Positions 36,219-44,301 of a stretch of 64,000 nucleotides of DNA are shown in pieces; positions within the stretch are counted from its first letter, which is position 1, and each line of letters begins with the position of its first letter. The position numbers and the translations under genes are program-made. The DNA comes from Opitutia bacterium (GTDB lineage: Bacteria > Verrucomicrobiota > Verrucomicrobiia > Opitutales > Opitutaceae). Under the pieces are notes generated by a model, which ran no database searches, was not told the origin of the DNA, and worked only from the letters and a program-made list of their open reading frames with translations. The stretch is taken from NCBI GenBank assembly GCA_947475065.1, contig CANJLB010000007.1, positions 1 through 64,000 on the forward strand, written 5' to 3'.

Positions 36219-37463
36219 ATGAAGCCAAGCGCTGACCCAACCTCCGCCCTCGACGTGAAAAGTCCCGTCCGTTCCGTCGCCGGGACGACGGTGATGAACG
36301 TGCTGCTCGCGCTGAGCCTGTCCCACCTGCTGAACGACACGATCCAGTCGCTGATTCCCGCCATCTATCCGGTTTTGAAGGACTCGTTCCGGCTCAGTTA
36401 CGCGCAGATCGGGACCATCACCTTTGTCTTTCAGATGACGGGGTCGTTGCTCCAGCCGGTCGTGGGCTTTTACACCGACCGGCGGCCCAAGCCGTATTCG
36501 CTGGCCGTGGGCATGGGCGTGACACTCATCGGGCTGGTGCTGCTGTCGCAGGCCGGCACCTTTCCGCATATTCTGCTGGCGGCGGGCTTGGTGGGCATGG
36601 GCTCGGCGGTCTTTCACCCGGAGGCTTCGCGTGTGGCGCGGCTCGCCTCGGGCGGCCGGCACGGCTTTGCGCAGTCGCTGTTCCAAGTGGGCGGCAATCT
36701 GGGCTCATCGTTCGGGCCATTGCTGGCGGCGCTCGTGGTGGTGCCGCACGGACAGGGCTCGATCCTGTGGTTTTCGGGCATCGCGCTGCTGGGCATCTTT
36801 GTCCTCTCCAAGGTGGGCGGCTGGTATGGGCGGCATCTCGCCGAACGGCGGGCGAAAGGTGCGGAATCCCACCGGGAGCCTCGCGTGGCACTGTCGCGTG
36901 GGCGGGTGGTGGGGGCGCTGGCCGTCCTCGTGGTGCTGATGTTCTCCAAGTTTATCTACCTCGTGAGCCTGAGCAATTACTACACGTTCTATCTGATCGA
37001 CCGCTTCGGGCTTTCGGTCTCGCACGCACAGTATGCGCTGTTTGGGTTTCTGTTCGCCGTGGCGGCGGGCACAATCATTGGCGGCCCGGTGGGGGACCGT
37101 ATTGGCCGCAAACGCGTGATCTGGATCTCCATCCTTGGCGTGGCGCCGTTTTCGCTGTTGCTGCCATATGCAAGCCTGCCGGCCACGATTGCGCTCACGG
37201 TTTGCATCGGGGTGGTGCTGGCGTCGGCCTTCCCGGCGATTCTCGTCTATGCGCAGGAGCTGGTGCCGGGCAACGTGGGCTTGATCGCCGGACTGTTCTT
37301 CGGGCTCGCGTTTGGCATGGCCGGCATCGGCGCCGCCCTGCTGGGCCGGTTGGCCGACCACACGAGCATCGGCTTCGTGTTCAAGGTCTGTGCCTGGCTG
37401 CCGTTGATCGGGCTGCTGACTGGTTTTCTGCCCGAAGTTGATACCCCCAAGGCCCGGACCTGA
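36219..37463 (+). CDS. fsr: MFS efflux pump, fosmidomycin-resistance (Fsr) type
   Basis: A 414-residue transporter with about 12 membrane helices. The N-terminal SLSHLLNDTIQSLIPAIYPVLKDSFRLSYAQIG and the later GMGSAVFHPEASRVARLASGGRHGFAQSLFQVGGNLG are hallmark stretches of the Fsr family; the second half begins with FSKFIYLVSLSNYYTFYL. Fsr exports fosmidomycin and probably other small compounds with proton antiport across the inner membrane. It stands alone after the tRNA-Leu fragment and the paired palindromes, which may control it. The natural substrate in this organism is unknown. Confidence 0.9.
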   Translation: MKPSADPTSALDVKSPVRSVAGTTVMNVLLALSLSHLLNDTIQSLIPAIYPVLKDSFRLSYAQIGTITFVFQMTGSLLQPVVGFYTDRRPKPYSLAVGMGVTLIGLVLLSQAGTFPHILLAAGLVGMGSAVFHPEASRVARLASGGRHGFAQSLFQVGGNLGSSFGPLLAALVVVPHGQGSILWFSGIALLGIFVLSKVGGWYGRHLAERRAKGAESHREPRVALSRGRVVGALAVLVVLMFSKFIYLVSLSNYYTFYLIDRFGLSVSHAQYALFGFLFAVAAGTIIGGPVGDRIGRKRVIWISILGVAPFSLLLPYASLPATIALTVCIGVVLASAFPAILVYAQELVPGNVGLIAGLFFGLAFGMAGIGAALLGRLADHTSIGFVFKVCAWLPLIGLLTGFLPEVDTPKART

Positions 37464-37542
37464 GCGGGCGGACGGCCCGCCTGGGCGCGACCGGCAACAT
37501 CGGGTTTGCGTTGCGGCGGGCCCAAGCCACGCTGCTCTCACC

Positions 37543-37926
37543 ATGCCCGCCGTCAAAAAACTCCTCCACACCCGTATGCGCGTCAATGACATCGAGCGCA
37601 CGGTGAAATTTTATCAGGATGCGCTCGATCTCACGATTGAGCGTCGCAGCGTGTCGCCGCGCGGCGCGCAGATCGTGTTTCTCAACACGCCCAACAGCGA
37701 GGAGCAGATTGAAATCTGCCAGATGCCTCCGGGCGCGCCGCCGGTGGCGGTGCAGCCCGATCTGATGCACCTTGCGTTTGAGGTGGACAGCATCGAACGC
37801 TTCGCAGCGGCGCTGGCGAAGAAGGGCATTGCGCTCAGCGACGGTCCGACCGACGCCGGCGGATCGATCATCGCGTTCATTGACGCGCCTGAGGGCTACG
37901 AGATCGAGCTGGTCGAGCGGAAATGA
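37543..37926 (+). CDS. Glyoxalase I-like VOC-fold protein
   Basis: A 127-residue vicinal-oxygen-chelate protein. The start MPAVKKLLHTRMRVNDIERTVKFYQDAL is very close in pattern to lactoylglutathione lyase (GloA); candidate metal ligands are His9, Glu in EEQIEIC, His in LMHLAFEV and Glu in YEIELVE. This would give the H-E-H-E set of a functional glyoxalase I, detoxifying methylglyoxal with a thiol cofactor. It is 79 bases downstream of the MFS gene. The open frame extends upstream, but homologous sequence starts at ATG 37543. Confidence 0.8.
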   Translation: MPAVKKLLHTRMRVNDIERTVKFYQDALDLTIERRSVSPRGAQIVFLNTPNSEEQIEICQMPPGAPPVAVQPDLMHLAFEVDSIERFAAALAKKGIALSDGPTDAGGSIIAFIDAPEGYEIELVERK

Positions 37927-37977
37927 GGGTGGCGACGGGATTTGGGTGCCGCATATCAGCGATCGGCCTTGAAAATA

Positions 37978-38964
37978 TCAGCCGCCCCTCGCCTGGCGGC
38001 GCTCGTACGCGAAGAGAAACTGCTGAGCGAGGCCGGCGAGCGGGCCGAAGTGGGCACGGCCAAACTGGGCGACTTGCGCGGGTTTCCAGCCGGTGAGGCC
38101 GTAGCGCGCGGCCATCGCCTGCAAAATCCAGGTGTCCACGGGGAAAGCCTCCAGCCGGCCCGTACCGAAAAGGAGCACGCAGTCGGCGATTTTTTCGCCC
38201 ACGCCGGGAAGTTCGAGCAGACGGGTCTTGGCGGCGGGGTAGGGCAGGGCTTCCGTTTCATCGAGCCAGCCGGGGCGGGCGGCCAGGAAACGTGCGGTCT
38301 GGTGAATATAGCCGGCACGGAAACCGAATTGGCAGGCGCGGAGACTGGCTTCGGGGATGTGGGCGAGCTCGGGCCAGGTGGGCAGGCGGTGGAGCGGGTT
38401 GACCTCAACACGCGGGTTCGGATTCGCCGCAAGGTTCGAAAGCGCGTTGGGGTCAACGCGCTCCACCACGGACCCGCCATGGCGCTCGGCGAGAAGGGTG
38501 AGCATCTGCTTGATCTGGACGATCTGTTTGGTGGCGCTGCACAGGAAGCCGAGCAGCGTCTCACCAAAGGGCTGGCGCAAAATCCGCAGGCCGGGAAACG
38601 CGGCGAGGCAGCGCGCGAGATGTGCGTCGCTGCGCCATGGGAGCGAGTCCGTGAGCGCGGACCAGTCGCGGTCGGTGGCGAGATAGCGCGGCAGCGCGAG
38701 GGCGACGTGCGGGGCGAGGGCGGCCGGGGCGGAAAATTCGAGGGTGCCTTCGGGTGCGAGACGGAGGCGGGCGATACTGTCGGACCATTGGCCGAGGAAA
38801 GTTTCGGAAGGGATGCCGGGTGAGGGCACCCGGCCCACATTTTTCAGCGGCTCACGGTGCCATCGGAACGCCTGGCCGCCGTCGAGCGTCTCGGCGAGCA
38901 CGGTGGGCGTCAGCGGAGGGAGGCCGGCGACGGGGGCGAAGGGAGACCAGATGATTTTAAGCAC
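37978..38964 (-). CDS. ogg: OGG1-type 8-oxoguanine DNA glycosylase
   Basis: A 328-residue HhH-GPD glycosylase/lyase from GTG 38964. The N-terminal domain has LAETLDGGQAFRWHRE; the helix-hairpin-helix region reads LLELPGVGEKIADCVLLFG, with the Schiff-base Lys in GEKIAD, followed by FPVDTWI, which holds the catalytic Asp. The family removes 8-oxoguanine and nicks the strand. An odd insert, KNVGRVPSPGIPSE (about residues 41-54), is encoded by a copy of a dispersed repeat (38811-38845) that sits in frame in the N-terminal domain, right after the conserved GGQAFRW. The motifs downstream are intact, so the protein may still fold. Confidence 0.87.
   Translation of the reverse strand: MLKIIWSPFAPVAGLPPLTPTVLAETLDGGQAFRWHREPLKNVGRVPSPGIPSETFLGQWSDSIARLRLAPEGTLEFSAPAALAPHVALALPRYLATDRDWSALTDSLPWRSDAHLARCLAAFPGLRILRQPFGETLLGFLCSATKQIVQIKQMLTLLAERHGGSVVERVDPNALSNLAANPNPRVEVNPLHRLPTWPELAHIPEASLRACQFGFRAGYIHQTARFLAARPGWLDETEALPYPAAKTRLLELPGVGEKIADCVLLFGTGRLEAFPVDTWILQAMAARYGLTGWKPAQVAQFGRAHFGPLAGLAQQFLFAYERRQARGG
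38811..38845 (-). repeat. GTGCCCTCACC-family half element inside ogg
   Basis: On the minus strand this reads as a copy of one arm of the palindrome at 49268-49325 (AAATGTGGGC ... GTGCCCTCACCC). It lies in frame within the OGG1-type gene and adds about a dozen residues. Confidence 0.65.
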
Positions 38965-39012
38965 AGACGGACACGAATTAATTCAGAAGCCACGAAGCCG
39001 GGAAACGACCAG
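38957..39012. repeat. Degenerate copy of intergenic repeat
   Basis: The piece TTCAGAAGCCACGAAGCCGG resembles TTTAGAAGCCACGAAACCAAG inside the 225-bp element at 46234-46458, preceded by a partly similar ACAGACGGACACGAATTAATT. It appears to be a decayed fragment of that element between ogg and the small membrane-protein gene. Confidence 0.4.
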
Positions 39013-39018
39013 AGCCAA

Positions 39019-39276
39019 TCAGCGCGGCGGGAATATTTTGCAGTTTCGGCACCAGCGGCCTTTGCCCAACACAGCCCAGACGATGAGATAGGCTCCGGCA
39101 AGCCCGAGAATGATGCCCGGCGCCCAGAAGAGGGGGAAAAGCAGGGCACTTACCAAGGAGGCGGCCATGCCCATCCCGACGGTGAACAGGATCAGGCGAT
39201 TTTTTTGCAGCAGGGCGCCGCCGCAGGTTCGGCATCTTAGCGCGTCGGTTTGGGGCGCGGGATTTTTGTCATCCAT
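39019..39276 (-). CDS. Small membrane protein with Cys pairs
   Basis: An 85-residue protein with CRTCG near the N terminus, two hydrophobic segments (LILFTVGMGMAASLVSALLF and FWAPGIILGLAGAYLIVWAV) and CRNC at the C terminus. The two CxxC pairs flank a membrane hairpin and could together bind zinc. It lies 13 bases downstream of the gene at 39290-39781 on the same strand, so they probably form an operon. No named family is recognised. Confidence 0.65.
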   Translation of the reverse strand: MDDKNPAPQTDALRCRTCGGALLQKNRLILFTVGMGMAASLVSALLFPLFWAPGIILGLAGAYLIVWAVLGKGRWCRNCKIFPPR

Positions 39277-39289
39277 GCGTGAAGCCGTT

Positions 39290-39781
39290 TTATTTTTTCG
39301 CCGGGGCCGGGCCGGCCCAGAGGAAGCTTTTTTCTTCGGCGAGTACGGTGCCGTCGGCGGCGAGGACAGCGAGGTGCCAGGCGATGGGCCTGATTTTAGC
39401 GTCGGGCCAGTCGGCGCCAGTCAGGCCCGCGAGCGTGACGTGGCCGCCGGCGGGAATGGGGGCGGGCAAGGTGAAAACCTTCGGTGTTTCCACGCCGGGC
39501 AGGAGGACTTGCAGCTCGACGCGCGCGCCCGGCACGGCGGCCTTGGACTCGGTGCGGACCAGAAAGTAAAAGCCCGCGCGTTCCGCCGGCTGCGTGCGGA
39601 GGATGGTCTGGTCACCCGGGTTTTCCTTGCCGCTAAAAAATTCGCTGATGCGCGCGAACGACTCCGCCGTCCGCCATTCGGGCCAGATGCGAACGAGCTT
39701 GAGCGCGGCGGGCGGCTGGGCGGCACGGAGCGCGGCGGCCGGGGCAAGGGCGAGCATGGCGGCGAGAAGGAGCAGACGCAT
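39290..39781 (-). CDS. Unknown secreted protein
   Basis: A 163-residue protein with a signal peptide (MRLLLLAAMLALAPAAALRAA). The mature part reads as a single beta-rich domain (ALKLVRIWPEWRTAESFARISEFFSGKE, GFYFLVRTESKAAVPGARVELQVLLPG, HVTLAGLTGADWPDAKIRP) ending in a Pro/Ala/Lys tail. It looks like an immunoglobulin-like periplasmic or surface protein. The small membrane-protein gene follows after 13 bases. Function unknown. Confidence 0.7.
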   Translation of the reverse strand: MRLLLLAAMLALAPAAALRAAQPPAALKLVRIWPEWRTAESFARISEFFSGKENPGDQTILRTQPAERAGFYFLVRTESKAAVPGARVELQVLLPGVETPKVFTLPAPIPAGGHVTLAGLTGADWPDAKIRPIAWHLAVLAADGTVLAEEKSFLWAGPAPAKK

Positions 39782-39797
39782 GGACGGAGGTAATTGG

Positions 39798-39856
39798 AAG
39801 GACTGAAGAACTGAAAGACTGAAAGGCTGAAGAACTGAAAGGCTGAAGGGCTGAGG
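39798..39856 (+). repeat. Tandem (R)CTGAA decamer repeats
   Basis: Five to six imperfect copies of a roughly 10-bp unit of the form GACTGAAGAA / GGCTGAAGGG between the secreted-protein gene and the peptide-binding-protein gene. The same unit recurs at 44183-44294. Confidence 0.8.
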
Positions 39857-39997
39857 CAGGAGGGGGGGCGAATATTTGAGATTTATGATTTGAGATTGGG
39901 CGGAGGGCAGAAGGTTGGGCGGATGGTGAAGCGGATGACGGAAGACTCTTTGAGGGTGCCTGCGCCGTGGTTCTGATATGGCGGGCCGGGGCCGGTT

Positions 39998-41635
39998 CTA
40001 TTTCAGGTGAAGAAACTGGTAGCGATGGGAACCGAGGAGGTTGGGCGTCCAACCTTTCACGTCGGGGTTGAGCAGGAAGACGCGTGCGCCGTGGTAGATC
40101 GGGACAATGGGGCCTTCGTCGAGCAGGATGGCCTCGGCCTGCTGTTGGAGCGTGTGGCGTTTCGCCGCGTCGAGCGTGCGCGCGGCCTCGGTGACCAGCC
40201 GGTCGTAGTCGGCGTTGCCCCAACCGGTCCAGTTGTTGCCGCCGCCGGTCAGCCAGAGGCTGAGAAACGTGTCGGCGTCCACGTAGTCGCCGACCCAGCG
40301 GGCGCTGCTGATCGTGTACGCTTGCGATGACTGGTTTTGGATCCAGGTCTTCTGCTCGAGCGCGACGAGGGTGAGCTTCACGCCGAGCTCGCGCTGCCAC
40401 ATCTGCTGGATGGCCTCAAGGAGGGTGCGGTGGACGTCGTCGTTTTTGATCTGCACCTCAAAGGTCGGTAGGCCGCGCCCGCCGGGGAAGCCGGCCTCGG
40501 TGAGCAGACGGCGGGCGGCGGCAAAGTCATCGGCCACGTGCGCGGTGGAAGAGTAGCCGGCGGTGTCGGGCGGTGTGAGCTCATAGGCGGGGACGACGCT
40601 GCCGCGCAGCACGTCGCGCGCGAGGGCGACGCGGTCGAGGGCGCGCGTGAGGGCCTGTCGGACCTTGACGTTGTTGAGCGGCGGCTTCGCCGTGTTGAAG
40701 CGGAGGAAAAAGGTCTCCAGAAACGGATCCACGCGGAGCTGGGCGGGCGCAGCGGCGCGCCAGGCGGGAATTTTGGCGGGCGGCAGGCCGTAGGTGACAT
40801 GGAGCTGGCCGGCCCGGTAGCTTTTTTCCTCGGTGGCGAGGGTTTCGATGGGATAAAACACGACGCCGTTGAGGCGCGCGTGCGCGGCATCCCAGTAATA
40901 CGGATTTCTGGCGGTGACGATGCGGGCGCGGGGCGCCCACTCCTTGAGCGTGAACGGGCCGTTGCCGACGAAGTTTTCCGGGCGCGTCCAGCGCGTGCCC
41001 TTCTGTTCGGCGCCGCCAAATTTTTCCACGGTGCTGCGGTGGACGGGATACCACGCCTGATGCGCGGCCAGCGCGAGCAGCCATGGGCAGGGCGCGGCGA
41101 GCGTGAGTTCCAAGGTGCGGTCGTCCACGGCGCGGACGCCGACCTGGGCAAAGTCGGTGATTTTACCCTCGTTGAACGCCTGGGCGTTTTTGACCGGCCA
41201 GAGCATGTAGGAATATTCGGAGGCGAGTTTGGGCGAGAGGATGCGGCGGTACGACCACGCAAAGTCGCCGGCGGTGAGCGCGTCGCCGTTGCTCCACCTG
41301 GCGCCGGCACGGAGGTGAAACGTATAGGTGAGCCCGTCGGGCGAGATGCCCCAGCTCTCGGCGACGCCGGGGACGGGCTGCGAAGTCGCGTCGTCGAGGC
41401 AGGTGAGGCCCTCGAAGAGGGCGACGAGGATGGTGGCCTCGGTGTAGGCGGTGGCGATCTGCGGGTCGAGGTCACCGGGCTCGGAGCTGTTGCCGAGATG
41501 GAGCACCTGCGAGCGGAGGCCGTCGGCGACCGGCGAGGCGGGGCCGGCGGGCTTGCAGCCGGCCAACGAAAGCAGCAGCGCGCAGGGCAACAGGAGCAGG
41601 GCGGCGGAACAGGGCGGCGGGCGGAAGCGGATCAT
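39998..41635 (-). CDS. oppA: Oligopeptide-binding lipoprotein (SBP_bac_5, OppA/DppA-like)
   Basis: A 545-residue family-5 substrate-binding protein. The N terminus is a lipoprotein signal (LLLLPCALLLSLAGC, lipobox Cys at about residue 27). Family motifs follow: LDPQIATAYTEATILVALFEGLT, GLTYTFHLRAGARWSNGDALTAGDF (in two parts), and GNGPFTLKEW. Such proteins capture peptides for an Opp/Dpp ABC importer; the permease and ATPase genes are not adjacent, so this may be an orphan or feed a transporter encoded elsewhere. Decamer repeats lie just downstream of the stop codon. Confidence 0.9.
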   Translation of the reverse strand: MIRFRPPPCSAALLLLPCALLLSLAGCKPAGPASPVADGLRSQVLHLGNSSEPGDLDPQIATAYTEATILVALFEGLTCLDDATSQPVPGVAESWGISPDGLTYTFHLRAGARWSNGDALTAGDFAWSYRRILSPKLASEYSYMLWPVKNAQAFNEGKITDFAQVGVRAVDDRTLELTLAAPCPWLLALAAHQAWYPVHRSTVEKFGGAEQKGTRWTRPENFVGNGPFTLKEWAPRARIVTARNPYYWDAAHARLNGVVFYPIETLATEEKSYRAGQLHVTYGLPPAKIPAWRAAAPAQLRVDPFLETFFLRFNTAKPPLNNVKVRQALTRALDRVALARDVLRGSVVPAYELTPPDTAGYSSTAHVADDFAAARRLLTEAGFPGGRGLPTFEVQIKNDDVHRTLLEAIQQMWQRELGVKLTLVALEQKTWIQNQSSQAYTISSARWVGDYVDADTFLSLWLTGGGNNWTGWGNADYDRLVTEAARTLDAAKRHTLQQQAEAILLDEGPIVPIYHGARVFLLNPDVKGWTPNLLGSHRYQFLHLK

Positions 41636-41738
41636 GCGAGCCTCCGAGCATGGGGATTTGACGGGATTTGTCAGGCGTAAGTTGGCGTGCTAATTCCCGG
41701 GGTTCCCAACTTAAAAAATGGCGTCAGTGGCAAGACGC

Positions 41739-42575
41739 TCAGCGGCCTCTGATGGGTGGATTGGCTTGGGAGCCGGCACGCGGCCCGGACGAAGGGCTTC
41801 CACGTCGGGGAGCCGTCCCCCTGGGGGCGGCGGGCTTTTGCGCGGCATCCTTCTTTTCCACGGCTTCATCCATCAAGTTCAAAAATTCATCAGAGGAATA
41901 CAGCGTCTTAGCCTTCAGTCCGGATGAGGTTTTGCCAATAGACTGAACGTAAATCAAGTCAGGACGCTCTGGAACAGCGGATTCCAGCCAGATGGCCCAG
42001 CCGCCAATAAATGAATCCAAATTCAGAATACGAGGTTCGTATTTCCCCAAACTCACTTGAGGCAGGGCCGCGAGATCGTCGAGGGTTTTTCGCTGGAAAC
42101 CGGTCGTTCCCAGCGAGTAAATTTTGCCCTGTCGCATAACCACCTGTGCGATCGTATTGCCGGAGCCGTCCAAAAAATATAACAAATCACTCGAAGACAC
42201 GAAGGTCTCGGACATCTTTCTGGACCCCGCCTTGCGACCGTTTACCGGAAGCGTGGCTGTATGAAAGGGCTGGCTCACCTGCACCGCTTCAACCGGAGTT
42301 CCTTTGAGGAGGTCAAACGAAAGTCCTGAGCGGGAGGGGGGTGGGGCTCGGTATTTTTTCAAGTACTCGATAATGAGGGTATTGGCGTTGGCAGGCCCCT
42401 TGACAAATTGAAATGGGCTGGCTGCCGCAGCAGTCGGAGATCCGGCAGGTTGCGAGGAGGCGGTGTCTGCGCCGAAAATCGGATGGACGTCCGACAGGAG
42501 GACGAACAGGGCCGCAAGGGGTAGGGGATGGAATTTTTGGAGCCGCATAAAGTTGCGCTTCAGGCTTCGGCTCAT
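41739..42575 (-). CDS. Unknown secreted protein with basic Pro/Gly tail
   Basis: About 278 residues from ATG 42575 (ATG 42548 is an alternative that shortens the basic N region). A signal peptide ends near IFGAD. The middle part (LIIEYLKKYRAPPPSRSGLSFDLLKGTPVEAVQV in pieces, VSSSDLLYFLDGSGNTIAQVV, IYSLGTTGFQRKTLDDLAALP) seems to be one folded domain; the last 40 residues are rich in Pro, Gly, Arg and Ser and likely disordered. Base composition is lower in GC than its neighbours. It is divergent from lysS. No family recognised. Confidence 0.65.
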   Translation of the reverse strand: MSRSLKRNFMRLQKFHPLPLAALFVLLSDVHPIFGADTASSQPAGSPTAAAASPFQFVKGPANANTLIIEYLKKYRAPPPSRSGLSFDLLKGTPVEAVQVSQPFHTATLPVNGRKAGSRKMSETFVSSSDLLYFLDGSGNTIAQVVMRQGKIYSLGTTGFQRKTLDDLAALPQVSLGKYEPRILNLDSFIGGWAIWLESAVPERPDLIYVQSIGKTSSGLKAKTLYSSDEFLNLMDEAVEKKDAAQKPAAPRGTAPRRGSPSSGPRAGSQANPPIRGR

Positions 42576-42694
42576 GACGCTGGTCGAAGCACCCACCCTA
42601 TGTCAAGCTTGGCGAGGGGCGTCCCGGCCCGATGCAGGAAAGGAAGGTTTTCCATTTGCCCCGCCGGATGCGGGCCGCCAGCGTCGCGTGTTCC

Positions 42695-44197
42695 ATGAGC
42701 GAAACTCCCCCGGACATCTCCCACGACCAGCATGCGGTGCGGCGGCAGAAGCTCGCCGAGCTGCGCGCCACCGGGCACGACCCGTTTCGCGCGAGCTTCA
42801 CGCCGACCCATTTCTCCGGCGACGCGCTCAAGCTCCATGTGGACGGGCAGGACAACGCCGTGACGGTCGCCGTCGCGGGGCGGCTCGTGACGATCCGCGA
42901 CATGGGCAAGAGCCAGTTTGTGAAAATTCTCGACCAGCATGGGCAGATCCAGCTCTACATCAAAAAGGACGTGGTCGGCGAGGAGGCCTATGCGGCGTTC
43001 AAGAAGCTCGACCTCGGCGACTTCATCGGGGCGCGGGGAACGCTGTTCAAGACGAAGACCGGCGAGGTCACGGTGCGGGTCGAGGCGAACGGCGTCACGC
43101 TCGTCACGAAGGCGTTGCGCCCGCTGCCGGAAAAGTGGCACGGTCTCGCCGACCCGGAGCAGGTCTATCGCCAGCGCTACCTCGACCTGATCGTCAACAC
43201 GGAGTCGCGCGCGCGGCTGATGCTGCGGCCGAAAATCGTGTCACACATCCGGCATCTGCTGGAGGCGAGGCAGTTCATTGAGGTCGAGACGCCGATGCTG
43301 CAAAACGTGGCGGGCGGCGCGGCGGCGCGGCCGTTCACGACCCGCCACAATGCGCTCGGGACGGATTTTCTCCTCCGCATCTCGCTGGAGCTCTATCTCA
43401 AGCGCATGCTGGTGGGCGGGTATGACCGGGTGTTCGAAATCGGGCGGAACTTCCGCAACGAGGGCATCTCCCGGAAACACAACCCGGAGTTCACCATGCT
43501 GGAGGTCTATCAGGCCTACAGCGACTACCGCGGCATGATGGCGCTCGTGCGCGACCTGCTGCAGTCGCTGGTGCGCGAGGTGATCCGCCCCGCCGACGGC
43601 TCGCTGAAAATCAAGCACGCGGCCAGCGGAGAGGACATCGAGTTCGGCGGCGCGTGGCGCGAGGTCAGCTACAAGGAGCTCATCCATGCCGCCACGGGCG
43701 ACGCAGACTGGTTTGTCCGCAGCAAGGCGGAGAAAATCGCCGGAGCGGAAAAACTCGGGCTCGGTGTGGACCCGAAGTGGGAGGAGTTCGAGATCACCAA
43801 CGAGATTTTTTCCAAGCAGATCGAGCCGACGCTCATCCAGCCGACGTTCGTCACACACCTGCCGAAGGAGCTGTGCCCGCTGGCCAAGCTCACGCTCGAA
43901 GACCCGACGACGATTGATGTGTTCGAGCTGGTCATCGGCGGCATGGAGGTTGCGCCCGCCTACTCGGAGCAGAACGACCCCGACGCACAGCGCGCGATGT
44001 TCGAGGCGCAGGCCGGCGGCGACCAGCAGAGCATTGACCATGATTTCCTGCTCGCACTGGAGCACGGGATGCCGCCGGCGGGCGGCATGGGCATCGGCAT
44101 TGACCGGCTGTGCATCCTGCTCACGGGTGCGGAGAGCATCCGCGATGTGATTCTGTTTCCGCAACTGCGCCCGGGGGGCGCAAAGGCTGAAGGCTGA
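42695..44197 (+). CDS. lysS: Lysyl-tRNA synthetase, class II
   Basis: A 500-residue enzyme that charges tRNA-Lys. The N-terminal OB-fold anticodon-binding domain ([21 protein letters not shown] ... QIQLYIKKD) is followed by the class II catalytic core: motif 2 [18 protein letters not shown] and motif 3 [18 protein letters not shown] 42695 gives the usual N terminus ([24 protein letters not shown]). The last codons (encoding KAEG and the stop) fall within the CTGAA-type repeat, so the repeat has replaced or set the end of the gene. lolC follows after about 100 bases on the same strand. Confidence 0.95.
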   Translation: MSETPPDISHDQHAVRRQKLAELRATGHDPFRASFTPTHFSGDALKLHVDGQDNAVTVAVAGRLVTIRDMGKSQFVKILDQHGQIQLYIKKDVVGEEAYAAFKKLDLGDFIGARGTLFKTKTGEVTVRVEANGVTLVTKALRPLPEKWHGLADPEQVYRQRYLDLIVNTESRARLMLRPKIVSHIRHLLEARQFIEVETPMLQNVAGGAAARPFTTRHNALGTDFLLRISLELYLKRMLVGGYDRVFEIGRNFRNEGISRKHNPEFTMLEVYQAYSDYRGMMALVRDLLQSLVREVIRPADGSLKIKHAASGEDIEFGGAWREVSYKELIHAATGDADWFVRSKAEKIAGAEKLGLGVDPKWEEFEITNEIFSKQIEPTLIQPTFVTHLPKELCPLAKLTLEDPTTIDVFELVIGGMEVAPAYSEQNDPDAQRAMFEAQAGGDQQSIDHDFLLALEHGMPPAGGMGIGIDRLCILLTGAESIRDVILFPQLRPGGAKAEG

Positions 44198-44294
44198 AAG
44201 ACTGAAGGACTGAAGGACTGAAGGACTGAACCGAATCTGAACTTTTTTCCTCCCGCCTATTTCAGCCCTTCAGCCTTCAGTTCTTCAGCCTTTC
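44183..44294 (+). repeat. CTGAA decamer array and inverted counterpart
   Basis: From 44183 to 44230 the unit (A/G)GGACTGA / GGCTGAAG repeats about five times, starting within the last codons of lysS. From 44261 to 44294 the complementary sense (TTCAGCCCTTCAGCCTTCAG) repeats. The two arrays can pair into a hairpin between lysS and lolC, which may affect readthrough. It is related to 39798-39856. Confidence 0.75.
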
Positions 44295-44301
44295 TCCACC
44301 T

